The notes beneath the pieces are model-generated. The model was not told the origin of the DNA. It was given only the letters and a program-made list of their open reading frames with translations, and ran no database searches. The position numbers and the translations under genes were made by a program. Positions 1 to 12,530 of a DNA stretch of 64,000 bases are shown in pieces. The stretch comes from Andrena cerasifolii (Eukaryota; Arthropoda; Insecta; Hymenoptera; Andrenidae): NCBI RefSeq assembly GCF_050908995.1, contig NC_135122.1, positions 17,462,501 through 17,526,500 on the forward strand, in the 5' to 3' direction. Within the stretch, counting starts at the first letter, position 1. Each line of letters starts with the position of its first letter.

Positions 1-3000
1 ACCCCACCGAAGGGGTTACGAGTACTTCATTCTGTCCGGTGATCTCTGGGCACCGTGAAATCGATTCTCCTGCCTGGCCCCCTTGGCGTCCTACTTTTTC
101 TTCGAGGCGTCAGTGATATTCCGTCGCGTCCGTTCATGCTGGAAACCACTTGACGTCGCGTTGGACCCACGGGGGAAATGGCGGGCGAGCGTCGTAAACG
201 AGTTTTCCCTGGGTTTCTGGTGGGCTTTATGGTTCAGCGATGGGTAAGGGGATAGTCTGGTTTTGATAGAGTTACGACCACCGTCGTGTCACTTCAATGG
301 TGCAAGAATGTTTAAACGATAGTTAGGTGGGCTAGCGATGTTGGTTCCCTGTGTGCGTTGGGGATTCAACGATGCGTAATGGTGTATTTGTGTAATGTTT
401 TACCGTGGTACATGTTTAACACGCGTATTTAGGCGTAGATGTAGGATTTTATGTGGTTTACTGTTATATTTTATATATTTTATGTTTGTTTATGCATTGT
501 TTCTTTTTCATGTGGGAATATCAAGCCTTCAGTGGTTATGTGATGTTTAGTGGCATATCAAGTTTGATGTCTCATGGAAAAAGGACCTCTTCTTATGTTT
601 TTCATGTAGGTACTTAAACAAGTGACTTCTAGCGCAATGAATTATGCAGTTAAAGGGCCGCCAATGACAGAGATCTTAATAAATGAAATGGAAATTTTAG
701 TACAAGAAAAGAATTATTTTTTAGTTTTTAGTGCATTTTAATTTAGTTTTTTGTGAATTTTTAATAAAATCGTTTAATATAATTTTTTTTTATATATATT
801 TTTTTATTTTCTAGTTTTTAGTGTTTGTGGGTTTATATTTCACAGCTCAGACTTCTATACAAATATCTTTTATTGCTGTATACAGTTTAACAGTTTGCTT
901 AAATGCTATAGTGCTAAAGTCAGTGAAAAACAATTCTTCTCCTGTATTACAATTTCGATGGTGATATACTACGAACGCCTGCAAAGTTTTAGTTTTACTA
1001 TTCGTACATACGTGACGGATCATTTCTCGATAAATTGTGTAGTTTGGATTTATGGTTATAGGTTATATTTATTGATGACTAGGTAATTTTTTCACCCCCG
1101 GGGGGTTACATTTTTTTAAAATATTGTATTGTCATCCAAACTACGCACGCCTGCATTGTTTCAAGACAATTGGATAGATGGAAGCTGAATAAAATCGTTT
1201 AATAAAAAAAAGACACCCTCAAAAATTTTTTAACCGCTCACAAAACTGGTGTGCAATCCAAAGCGTTTATTCTCGTTAAATAAATAAATGAATAAAAAAT
1301 CGTGCTCACTAGTTTCCCCACATCCACCAGAAAATAAAATATATATCCAAAATTCTAGCAAAAATATAAATATATTACAATTTCTCCACTTTTCTTCACG
1401 TAAATATCAAATATCCATTAACCATAGCCTACATCTCGCGAACTTCTTACCCTCGATAAATTTCAGCCACCCTATACAAGCAAAGCTAGTGAAAAAAGAA
1501 TGATGCGTTCGAATATGAAAGACGTCACACGCGTTTCTCCATCGTCGAAATTAACGACGGCCGGTCCTTTCTCAGAGCTTTTGTTAATCACTCGTATCCG
1601 TCTAATGATTGTGTAACGTGTCCTACGCTCCTATGGGCCAAGCGAGGCAGGATAAAGGTGGTCCATCACCGTGCCCATTTTAGGTAGGAACAAATTAATT
1701 TATTTCGCTGGTCGTGCTCGCGTGGGCGGCCTACTAAGATCTCGGTGCCTCGCCATGCCAATCAGTAGCGCAAACAGGAGTTAAATTTAAAATGAGCCAG
1801 CGACTCGCGCGAAATGCGAGGAATGCTCGTTGCCACTCTGCGAATATATTAAGCCTTTTGTCGCTACTTTTACGAAGGAAAAGGATGTCACGGTGGCGGC
1901 GTCGGGCCTTAAAGGGGACGCTAATCGCACGAAGATTGACAAATGTATGAAATTAGCGTGGCAAATAAGTAACGAGCTGAGGAGGATATTTGACAGACTG
2001 ACGAATAATAATTAGCGTGGAAATTTCCAAATTTGTGTTTCTATTCTTGGTCCGAATTGGAAGACTTTTATTCTTGCGAACTTCTGTGGTAGTATTCTTG
2101 ATATTTTAATACTGAATAATTAATTTAGTGTCCCGTTTAATTTGAATTTTCCCATTCAGTAAATCTTCTATAAAATTCTATCTTGGATTTCTGTTGTATC
2201 GATTGCTTTAATGATGGTTCTTTTGAATTATCGGTGTATTTGATATATTTAATATGCTTGTAACGTGGAGGAAGCACAACAATGATTCCATATATTGTTT
2301 CGATGTGGAGAAAGAAACAATCACGAACGAACGAAGACCGCCTGTAAAATTAATAAGCGCAATGAACGTTAACGAAGACCATAAATATGGCCCCGCGGCT
2401 CGCTTATCCGTCGATTAGCATAATCACCCCCGATGCCCGTAGACCGTCATTTAAAAATATCTCGATGAATCGCTGCGCACGCACGGTATATGCATAAAGG
2501 GTCCGGCTGGACCCACGGTGCCCGAAAATTCTACGGTTCGATGAAACACGAGAACTTACCCTCTCGATAGGAATTTATTTTTAATATTAATAAGATACAT
2601 CTCCGCATTAACGACCATGTTCCATTTAGCAACCAGCTGGTTTTTATTAAAGGGAATAAATGAATATGTATGCAGCAAGCAGAAAAGATTGAATGTATTT
2701 TTTCATATGATAATATTGCAAAGAAACGTGTTATATTTGAATCGAAAGTTTAATGTGAAAAATAAGGAAGATAAATGAATTAAATGATTCATATTACGCT
2801 TTTAGTCTTCCTAATGTACCTATCAACTAAAAAATATTTGCTTTCCAAGGTATTATGTAATTACGTGCAATGGGGATATTGATCTTACTTGTCCTTTTAG
2901 AGCATGAAAAAATAATGTGAGCGAAATTCGTTTATAAATCAACAACAGTCTTCTCTTTAATTCTATTAAAACCATCCTCCTCATTATGCACCTACACATA

Positions 3001-5620
3001 TACACAAATGACTTGTTGTCCAAGTTTCCCCATAATTTTTGTCATAGAATATATTAAAAGCCTCATCTAACCAAGACACGAGGAGAAATTGATCAGCCAT
3101 GGCTATACACTTCTCGGCAAACTGTATACAACTATGTATTAATCCTGCGAACAGATTATTAAGAGCATACCCTAACAAGGCATTTTAATTAGTTATTATC
3201 AAGAAATTAACTTGCACAGGCGATACTATATGTATACGATTATTCTCCAACGATATCTCTGTAGGAGTAGGATTTGCCATGCAACCAGTATCCAATTAGA
3301 GACCAAGTCTTCGACCCATCCTCATCTCCTCTAATTACACGCTAAGACTTCGACTATCTTAACTATTATTCGACCCGCCGGCGTTGAATTTTATTCCCTT
3401 ATCGAAGTTATAATTACTTTTTAGATAGTGTCACGATCGTTTCGCGCTAATATTATACATGCTGAGTCAACGAGAAGCTTCTAAAGTGATTTCTTGGGCC
3501 TTTGACTTATTATAATCAGATTCCTCTCTTCTGAGGTAATTATATTTTTATTATGCGATTATTTGTATACGATGTGTACAAATTTGGATTGTGTTTAATA
3601 AGAATAAAACAAACACTGATTATTTATCAAATATACCTGCGCCTCAGCATGAAAATGATCATTTCTTCGAATAAATAATTGTGTGATAACATAACATTTA
3701 AGATGATTCGATTCTAAATTATCTACGCGTACCAAATCTTAAGCTGTAGGTACGTCTATTTAGGCTAATTCGAATAGAATCTCAAGAAGGTATTTAATAG
3801 AAAGCACTAAGTTAACAAAGTTGCAGCTAAAACTTCGTGTACCTTACTCTCTAATAAAACAATTTGCACCTTCCTCTTTTATCCAATATCCCTATCCCTA
3901 GCACATTTCACTAAACGAAATCAAGGTTTAAAATCAAATCCAAGCCAGCATAAAACTCTGCACTGGAACGAAAGCGAAATCTCCGAGCACTTTTAATCCC
4001 AAAATCAACGCCATCCCACTCTCACCACACGCTACAGTAGCCGCCTGATCACCGTGATTAACACCGCGTTCAAACAACGACAGATTACGACGATGTCGAT
4101 GAGATTTCGCCTTTAACGAGCCCTGACACGATGCTCGACACTCGGCAAGAACAAATTGCGCAACGTGTACCGTTGCGCCGCCTAATTGAATCGGGAAAAC
4201 GAGAAACAAGCGCCGCCCTGCCAACGAGCCGCCGACCGAGCTTACTTTAAAACTACAAGGGCACAATTAACGGGAAAAGCTGCTGAAGAATGCAGGCCTC
4301 GGTGGAGCACGGTCTCGAACGTCGCGTCCTTATTACCGACCCTCCAGAAAAAGGGCCGCGCGGCTCGTTAAAGCGTTTTTCGCGAACGCGCTGCCTCGCA
4401 ATTTGCTGGAGACCCACTTCAGCTATACCTGCTCGCTGCACGCGAAATTCCCAGAAAGGGGCCCCACTGCCCCCGTTCTCCCCACCACACGCATCCTCTA
4501 TCCCCGTTTCCCCGTGTTTCACGTAATCAGGATGCCCGCTTAGTTCCCTTTTCGTACCCTTTATATCCCTCCTTTTTCCCGCTGTTCCCGTTCTTCCCTG
4601 ACCCCCTTTCTCGGGCCCCCTTTTCACCGCGGCGGCCCACCGGCACATAAATCGAGAGCGGGGCGGCCACAATGCGTGAAACGAGCCTAACGAGCGGGGA
4701 AAAAGGCGACTTTACGATTTTTCGGAAGGGACAACGGCCACCGCCGACTACTCCTCCGCTCTCCGTGGTACACGGGCCCTTTAATGGCGACATAATGTAA
4801 GGCCGCTTCAGTTTCGCTCTCGAAAGGTTGCCGGGGGACGCGCGGCGTGGATAAATCACTCAGGGTACCGGATTCCTGGGTCGAGGAACGATACTTTCCT
4901 CGGAGAATCAATTTGCAGGAGAGGCTCCTTGAAGCTTGCACTTACGAAAGACTGCATATTTGATTTGCTGAAAGTATTCGGACGCTGTTAAGTTTTTTTG
5001 TAGATTTTTTAACACGCTCCGTGCCACGGAGGGAATTCAGAGTTTTGGTAGGGCTATGAAACGTGTATTCAGTTATGGAAAAATGGAAGTTGTGTAATAT
5101 TCTCCACGATTCTCCGCTCTTTTATATTCTATTTTAATTTCGACAGTGAAGTGAGAAATAGTTTTTTTCTTTAACTGACATTTTCACCCCCAACAAATAT
5201 GGGCCATCTGTAGTAAAAGATCTGAAATTGTGGGGAATATTAAACAACTTTTATTTTTCTAGAACTCAGTATCGCAATTTAGTTTTATCCTCACTTTTTA
5301 CGGTCCTACCGAAAATCTGAGCTGCCACCGTCGCATGGAACTTTCATCTAATCTTACAGTACTATATTCCTCAGCAAAAATTAAATCCTGAACATTGTCC
5401 ATTTAACATCCTCCACCACAAAATCGATAGATATTAATACTCTGATAACCTCAATGCTCCCAGGTTTAACAAATTAAGAAAAGTAAGTTTTTTATTGCAA
5501 GTGGTCATTTGGTGTTATGGTGATCACTACAGTGTAACATTAAATTCCTCCACCCACTTTTCAGATCACTTTGCTTCAGTTTGAACCTTATGTTTAAAGG
5601 AAAGAAGCAATTCAACTCAC
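1..5620 (-). other. Partial intron 2 of the laminin alpha gene
   Basis: Sequence downstream of the exon 2 donor. It is mostly AT-rich, with long T tracts near 715-830 and a 16-bp motif beginning AATAAAATCG present at about 762 and 1188. No exon with the expected continuation of the laminin N-terminal domain was found. A CpG-rich island at about 3960-4970 is described separately. The open frame at 2984-3178 on the minus strand shows no laminin similarity. Confidence 0.6.
3960..4970. promoter_or_regulatory. CpG-rich island in intron 2
   Basis: A GC-rich block with few stop codons on either strand, explaining several overlapping open frames. The left shoulder 3841-3960 has 34 C to 8 G and the right shoulder 4981-5100 has 32 G to 13 C by hand count. 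Candidate enhancer or internal promoter; no specific factor sites assigned. Confidence 0.4.
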
Positions 5621-5928
5621 CTGTTTCAGGTCCAAAACTATGGTGACGTACTCGTAGTGATCTCCTCTGGCCAGGGTAGGACTTTGCCACCACCTTCCAG
5701 GATTCGAGTCGAGAACGTTGCTGATGTTGTGCCTCTTGCCAGGATCAGGGCTCCTGGCGTCGCAGACCGCGCACCTCGATGACTCGGAGGGCTTGCAAAA
5801 AGTCTCTGGCCCCTCTTCACCGCAAGTTGCGTTCACAAAAACGTCAGCCTTCGCCGCCACGTTAAATGTCGATGGGAAGAGGCCGCTGTTCTTTAAACTT
5901 TTGCTCATGCCATATAGCCCAGACTGAC
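5621..5928 (-). CDS. wb: Laminin alpha-1/2 (wing blister-like) exon 2: start of laminin N-terminal (domain VI) module
   Basis: The exon encodes about residues 44-146 of a laminin alpha chain. The laminin N-terminal domain of these extracellular-matrix proteins drives network polymerisation. Visible family features are GLFPSTFNVA at 59-68, NATCGEEGPETFC at 76-88, a CxxC pair at Cys96 and Cys99, the RHNISN stretch at 109-114, the diagnostic WWQSP at 123-127, and EYVTIVLDLKQ at 136-146, which matches the vertebrate alpha-1/alpha-2 pattern YHYVTITLDLQQ better than the alpha-3/5 (LanA) pattern. Potential N-glycosylation sites are N76 and N111. The acceptor is TTTCAG ending at 5929 and the donor CAG|GTGAGT begins at 5620, so the exon ends in phase 0. 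Translation is open throughout. The remainder of the domain (the expected SPRPGNW segment) is not found at 1-5620 and must lie beyond the window. Confidence 0.93.
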
Positions 5929-6399
5929 CTGAAATCGGAACGAATTACCGTTGTAGAAAGAAATTACGCACAGCTTTGCTGATAATTCACATTTTTCATT
6001 TATGACGTTCTCCACAGTTACACCGGTTTGGAATATTCCACATTATACTGGCTCACAGTGTTTCAAATCTGAACTCATTTGGAATATTCTAAACTTGCAC
6101 ACGTTTGGTACCATTGTCTTAAACGCTTAAAAAGATATTAATGTTATTTGCCTCGTAGGTAGGTACATCGTTGCACCATTCACTCAAAAATATCCTCAGC
6201 ATAGACAAGTAACTAATTACAATGCACTATCTACCAGATTAGTGATTAGGCGCTCGCCACGTTTTTTTTTTTAATATTAGGAAGTTAAAATTACATTCTG
6301 AAATACTTATTTTGAATGTGATTTCTTTATCTTATTAAATCTACCTTACCTTATATTAAGGGTCACAGGTTATTTGAATATTTTAAAAGGGGATTGTGA

Positions 6400-7080
6400 C
6401 TCAAAAAAGGTTGGGACCCTCTTATTTAACATCCCCCAAGATAACTATCGAGAAGGACTCCTGCAAACACTTTCTCACCAGCAAAGTTTATTTAAAAATA
6501 CACGAAACGGATAAATCCTTTTTATTGGAGCGATTCAGGGTGAAAATACTCAACAGGCGCCTCGAGTGGCAGGCATACGTAAAATTTCACGAGGGGGGAG
6601 GTTCGCGGGCGGGGTCAGAGGAGCGTTATCACAATGAAGGAGATTTATCTCGTAATTTCCTCGGGGTACATACATCGACAGGTTTTGACAGAGAGCTCAG
6701 CACGAAACCAGTCGTCCACGAGCAAACAGGTTGCCGCGGAGATGCAGCCTCGCAGCCTGGCGACTGTATAGCAGTATGCACGAACAGGTTCACCGGTATC
6801 CCGGCCTGCTACGGACACCTGAACAGGTTAAATGCGCGTAATCGACACGTGAGTCTGCACCGCATCAAAGAAACGTGACGAGCTATCGGCAACTGCCGCC
6901 TCGAACAACCACTCGACGAGATAAAAGGCATTCTAACGCCGCGTCCCTGATAATTAATCCCGTCGATCGTACCGCGAAAATTACAGAGGACCGAGCTGCT
7001 TCCTCGTCCCACCTTTCGCAGAACCGGATCTATGCACAGGGGAGCAGTCTGACGGGATTAGTCTTTTGCTAGTGACAGCT
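6400..7080. promoter_or_regulatory. Moderately CpG-rich block in intron 1 just upstream of exon 2
   Basis: Raised GC with CpGs, bordered on its right by the purine-rich minisatellite. The 160-codon open frame at 6396-6878 has no recognisable motif and is attributed to composition. Confidence 0.3.
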
Positions 7081-7109
7081 GAGTGATTTGGCGTGCGTGG
7101 TTATCGCGA

Positions 7110-7720
7110 GTAAGACTGAAGGGGTGAGAAAGGAGGGAAAGTATGTTAAGTTAAGGGGTTGGGAAGGAAGGGAGAGAAAAGGAGGGTGATAAGTAACAGT
7201 TTCTTTATTGAGGAGGCTGGAGAGGAAGGAAAAGCTCCTCAAGGTTAGAGACTAGAGAAGATGGGAAATAAGGAAATATTCCTCAACTGTAGGAATTGGA
7301 AAAGAAGGGAATACTTTTCAGCCCTAGGGATTGTAAGCAAAGGGAATATTCCTCCACTGTAGGAATTGGAAAAGAAGGGAATATTCCTCAACCGTAGGGA
7401 TCGGAAAAGAAGGGAGGGTTCCTCAACTGTAAGGATTCGATAAGAAGGGAGCTACCACTGGGGATTAGAAAAGAAGGGAGGCTTTCTCAAGTGACGGTCC
7501 TGGAAAAAAGGGAAAGAAGTGAAAGTTCCTCATCTGAAGGGACCTGGAAAACAAGAATGTAAGAAGCAAGGTTCAGTTCCTCAACTGAAGCGGCTAAAAA
7601 ACAAGGGACAGTTTCTCCAGCGGACGGGCGAAAAAAATAAATGTTCTCCAAGTGAAAGGGCTAAAAACGATGACAAAGTTTCTCAACTGAAGGTGCGCAA
7701 AACTTTCCCTTCAGTTTCTC
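7110..7720 (+). repeat. Degenerate purine-rich minisatellite
   Basis: About 600 bp built from diverged units of roughly 36-45 bp with the pattern CCTCAACTGTAGGGATTGG followed by AAAAGAAGGGA. The best copies are at about 7280-7460; later copies (to about 7720) keep CTCAACTGAAG and AAGGGA cores. The plus strand is strongly purine-rich, so the laminin pre-mRNA here would be pyrimidine-rich. The open frame at 7519-7986 runs through it and is not considered a gene. Confidence 0.7.
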
Positions 7721-7741
7721 TCGCAACAGCCACACACCCAC

Positions 7742-7797
7742 GAGCCACGTTAACCCTTTCGTGGCTCAGCATCCGAGTGTTCTATAACATCGGATGC
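7742..7797. repeat. Two adjacent perfect hairpins around a TTAACCCTTT motif
   Basis: Hairpin one pairs GAGCCACG (7742-7749) with CGTGGCTC (7760-7767) around a loop TTAACCCTTT. Hairpin two pairs GCATCCGA (7769-7776) with TCGGATGC (7790-7797), continued by TGTT/AACA around CTAT with one bulged G. The loop resembles the ends of the piggyBac-like elements at 29369 and 49758, so this may be a solitary end. Confidence 0.5.
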
Positions 7798-8589
7798 GCG
7801 AGGCTAGGGATTTTTGCGGTCGCTGTTCGCCGGTTAATGACGCTGCTGGGTGTAAATTATGCAGCCTGCTCAGCGTGCAACGTAATGCACGGCATATCGG
7901 TGCAATCGGGCGGCGAGAATGCATCGAAGACTGAAACGCGAGTTCCTTTGGCATGCAAATGCGTGGCTTCAGAATCTGTCTGGTAGGAAACTCGTGTGAA
8001 TCGCGTGTGCAAGTTTAATGCCTTTTTGGAATGTTTTATGGGTTATGGAATGCGGGAGGTGTGATACCAAGATTACCAAGGGCGCTAGAGGCTAACGTTT
8101 CTGAAGCTCTGAAAGGTAGAGAGGTGCCTTTCAATGTGTAGGTATAAAGCGAGGCCTTCGTTTCTTGTATAACCGTTGCTTGTAACTTGGGTAATACAGG
8201 AAGACGAATTTATTCCTCTTGCAGGAAATAAATTTCATCTTGATAAATGTCAGCTATAAGGAAAGTTCTATCTTTGTTATAAACTAATATTTTTTTATTT
8301 CCTACTGGAAACGTACTTCCTCTACACTCACCTTGGAACTATCAACGCAGGACTACTCAACTGGAACAACTCAGAATCATATAATTTCCTATCACAGTAT
8401 CGATAAAATCTAAGAATGATCTTTATCATAAACAGGGGCACTTGCCACCTATGTACCTTTCAGACTACCCACAATCGTCACACTTTAGACTGATCATAAG
8501 AAGACCATTTCTAAACGTCTCATTCAAAATACTACCTAAAGTCCCTGAAGAAACAATTTCTTCCCCCGAATAATGCCCCTTTGAAAGCG

Positions 8590-9080
8590 CACGTATAAAA
8601 ATACCCCTGCAATTGAACAATGTCAGAAAAGGGCCAACTAATTTCCTGGTGTCCTTTTTCCCTTGTCAACGAAGTAGTTACGCCCAGCTTGGAAGCTTCC
8701 CTCTTGCGTTTCGATGTTATCGAGCAAGTCGGGGCGCAAAACGCTTCCCTCTGGAATCCTTTGCAGCGTCGTTACCGCGCAGAGGTTGCGCCCGTATCGG
8801 CAGAAAATCGTTGCAGAAGAACGCAACCGCGATTCACGATAATCGATGAATGCCTCCGAGACAACGACGATCATACTCTCGCTACCATCTTCGATCGCGG
8901 GGACTACCTCAGCCTCGATCCTACCGCCAGTTAAGCATCGGCTGTTTCGACCTATTATCGACATCGGGATTTCGCTTCCTACGGTTCATTTATCGAACGT
9001 CGCGCGCTGATAACAGTCATTGAGCATTCATGCCTCGCGATTGAACACCCCGCTTTCGGGTATTCAGGTACTGCAGCTTG
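8590..9080. promoter_or_regulatory. CpG-rich island in intron 1
   Basis: Left shoulder 8341-8520: 45 C to 23 G. Right shoulder 9121-9300: 56 G to 20 C. Three overlapping open frames on both strands reflect the low stop density. Confidence 0.4.
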
Positions 9081-9448
9081 GAAGTCCTTTGCGAGGGAGG
9101 GGCATTCAATTACTTTTACGTTATGATCTTGGGGGATGGGGATGAATAATGTGCCGTGGAACCCTTGATTACTGTATCCGAGCAGTGGAGGCAGGTTTAA
9201 TATGTGTTCTGACGAATATGGATGTGTTTGATATTCCATGGTACTGTTTTTAACGATTGGGTGATGATTTGTTATTTTGGGGGAGGGCTTTGGAAACTCA
9301 CTTTTTAGGGATTTTGGGAAATAATATATTAGTAGATCTCTGTATAACGCAGCCTTATATCGCACCGATTCGTACGCGACGGAACAATTGGGGCAGTGTT
9401 GGTGCACTGTGGTAAATTAATTTAAAGTTTCAACTAATATTTATGTCA

Positions 9449-9466
9449 TTGACCCTTTGACTGCTG
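9449..9466. repeat. Possible solitary piggyBac-like end
   Basis: TTGACCCTTTGACTGCTG closely resembles the left end of the element at 49754 (TTAACCCTTTGAATGCTG). No matching right end was found nearby. Confidence 0.25.
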
Positions 9467-10219
9467 CAGGGTTTTGAAAAAACGGTGTCTTTGGGATAGC
9501 TCGGGCAGGGAATAATTATTAACAATACTCGAGAATGAAGAAAGTTCTCTAATTTAAATTTTTGTTTTGTTTTCAAATGTAATAAAATATATTCTACTGT
9601 ACAACTTTAAAGATAGATTTTATATTTTATTAAATATACTTTTATATCTTCTACAAATATGTACGTTAACTTTAACCCAAAATTTTAAATAACGTTGTAG
9701 ATTTTTAGTGGTGGAACTTTTAGAATAATAAAAGTAATAATTTTTACAGTGAGTAATAGGATTGCAATTTATGCGGTTGATTCAAAATAGTTTTACGTTG
9801 TATCTTGTTGCATCTCTTATTAAAGATAACACTTTCTACTTAGTAGCATCCCACAGGCTGTAGATTTCCTTAAGGAAAAAGAATACAATTATTGTATTTA
9901 AACTTCTGTTAGCATTTCACTGTAGTTTAAATCTGCATTGCATTACGATCTGCTCTCTCATACTGTATTTACCCTACACCTCTCCAATCACAACAAATTA
10001 TAAACTTACACACATTCTCCTACTCTTCCCTAACACAAACGGCAATAACAATAAACAAAAATCACTCCAAAAAAAAAAATGAAGAAAAACAAGAACATCT
10101 AAAAACCACACTACAGTACCCAATCAATCAACCCTCGCATCCCAACCATTAACAAATCCCCCCGAATCCTCAAAGAACACCCACAAACCCAAGCCAAAAA
10201 TAAAAAAAACCACTCAGAC

Positions 10220-10890
10220 CACGGTGGCGCGCTAATGGTGACGAGGCCGAGCCACAAGTATCGATCTCACAAAAATAACCGAAACCGAAATGACTCAACT
10301 CAGTACATTTCCGTCGACCTGGTGTCAGAAGACCCGACCGTTCCTCCCGAAAATCCCGAACGAGGCAAACTCGGAGCGCGCGAGCCAACGGCAAAGTCAC
10401 CCTTACGCATCCAATGACTAATCCAGCCCTTCCAATGTAGCAGCTTCGCGTTTCGAAAATAACGGGAGCCACCGCCGAGCCGTGCTGTTCTTGGTGCAAA
10501 CTCGGCGCAGGGTGACGTATTGCGCGTGCATAAAAGCTCCGGAAAAGGGGCACAGCCGGTGGTGTGGTGGCATTGTGTTGTGTCTCGAGCCGCCCTGTTT
10601 CTCTCCCTTTCGCCCGTGTGTCGGTGACTTAAGCCCACCACGAGTGACTGATGACGACAGAAATAGCCCCGTTCCATCTTTCCAGCGACCGGCTGGCCGA
10701 CGCACGTGTCCACGTCCGTGGGTAAACCTACGCAAAGCGGCCGTGGAGCAGGGCGGAACAGAAGGAGACGACCGCGCATCGGCCGCGTGATTTGCATGAG
10801 AGGTGACCACGACGGGATGCACGCAGGGTATAGCGTCTTGCGGAGGTATATGTAGTGGCCAACTCGGGATCCATTCAAGTGGCGTGTAAA
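10220..10890. promoter_or_regulatory. CpG-rich island with extreme A/C-rich left shoulder
   Basis: The left shoulder 10021-10200 contains 89 A, 58 C, 10 G and 23 T by hand count. The right flank 10921-10980 flips to 17 G to 5 C and 25 T to 13 A. A TATA-like CATAAAAG occurs near 10529 inside the island on the plus strand. Candidate enhancer or cryptic promoter. Confidence 0.45.
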
Positions 10891-12286
10891 GCGATATTAT
10901 CGAGGGTAAACGCTGGCAAATTTGTTTTTGCTTGATCGTTTTAATGGTAGAGGAAGGGCAGCATATTTGGAATACTGTTGGTAATTTGGGATACCAAAGT
11001 ATCTAATAAACTACTAACGCTATTTAATTTGTAACACCGTAGATAATAGGGGATAATGACTTGTTAACTAATGATCTTTGTGGATGACCATCATTTTGAC
11101 ATTTTCGACTTAATCCGCAGAATGAGAAAACATGAATTTGCAAAACTTTTTCAGCAAGTATTTAATCGGTCCAATCATGGCTAAAGTACGTGAAAACTTT
11201 AGAGTTAAACACTTAATCTACTCATTTGCATATTCCTTCTATGGTTCCGTGTCAGTTTTGTGATAATTTCGAGAATACAGAGTGTGACATGAAATTTTAG
11301 CATTGAATGCCATGTTGCTAACTCGGAATACGAATTATGTAGAGAAATTCCTGGGATTTTGAATTTCCAAGATTTAGTAGGTTAATAATAACTAATAGTT
11401 GGATCGGAAAATATCTTAATTTATTTGATTTTTGATTGCTTTCAACATGCCTTGAATGATGCATTAAGGACTTTACAATTTATTTTTAAGTTGGATAATG
11501 CTTTTTTGCGGCCTTTTATTCGTGTATTGAACATGTATTCCTCGAAGAATGGAGTAACGTAGAAATTACTGTAAAATATTAATTTTACGTGGAGTTACTG
11601 GTCTAAGAGATTGATCCCTGGGAAGAAAAATTGTTTCGTGGTTGCCAAGACTTCTTGGAATCTAAAAAATATGTAATTACTATACTAATGTGTAGAACTA
11701 ATTATTTTTGATAATTTTTTTTTTAAATCAATGCAAGAAGATCTATGAAATGAAGGATATTATTAATAGCACCCACAATGTTTTTTTGGCAAAGTTGATG
11801 ATAAAATTCAAGGTTCCCATAGGCTAACTACAGGTCGTAATTAAACCTGATCAATTGAAGACGACCGTGCAAGTTTCATACGACTGATTTAGTAGCCGAA
11901 AGCAGTGACAACAAGCTGCAATTGAATCCCCTGCGGCTGTAGTGTCTAGCACAATGTGCAGTGCATTAGATTTTCTCTGATTGATTAAGCAATTATGCAT
12001 ACGAACTCTGTAATCGGATTTGTTCGACGAGAACGTAATTCATAATAGGAATTGCAGTCGGTGCACTGTGAGAACGAGTCTTGAGGTGAGCTTCGAGCCA
12101 CTTGAAACGTTTTAAACGATACACGGTGTCCATGAAACATCTGATTTAATTGTTTTCTATATTTTAAGAAAGGAATACATAAAAACGAATACCTATCAAT
12201 TACTTTTGCAAATCCCTCTTCTCGTTTTTCTCATAGATAAATTCAGTTGCAATAGTTTAGGGATCCAGATGCCAAAGGATGCAAAC

Positions 12287-12530
12287 CAGTATTTCCCAAT
12301 CTTTTTTCAGTCGCGATCCTATTTTATAATATTCAACAAACCTGCGACCCCCTATATAAGGTAAGGTAAATATTTCCTTCCTTTCATTTATGAAAAATCA
12401 GTGTTATATTATTAATAAAATGTGGCAATGTAGTCATATTAAAATAAACAAGTGCTAAAAAACGTCAACTGAAAACAGTCGTGCCGATTCCCCAGAAAAC
12501 ACTTCGCGACCCACAGGTTGGGAATCACTG
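12287..12530. mobile_element. Old hAT-like non-autonomous element
   Basis: The left end CAGTATTTCCCAATC is followed by TCAGTCGCGATCC. The right end reads GCGACCCACAGGTTGGGAATCACTG. Reverse-complemented, the ends match as inverted repeats with the hAT-style CAGTGATTCCCAACC start and the recurrent TCGCGACCC subterminal motif. The hexamer GCAAAC flanks both sides (12281-12286 and 12530-12535), consistent with a partly decayed 8-bp duplication. About 244 bp, no coding capacity. Confidence 0.68.

Noticed and set aside
2984..3178. Minus-strand frame considered as the next laminin exon
   Set aside because: It lacks the expected continuation of the laminin domain and its splice sites are not convincing.
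4186..4941. Cluster of open frames on both strands in intron 2
   Set aside because: Frames of similar length occur in several registers, with composition-driven Arg/Pro/Gly content and no family features.
7519..7986. 155-codon plus-strand frame
   Set aside because: More than a third of it is translated minisatellite (Lys-rich repeats), and the rest has no similarity to known proteins.
10170..10878. 192-codon minus-strand frame and overlapping frames
   Set aside because: Coincides with a CpG-rich island; no domain and competing frames on both strands.
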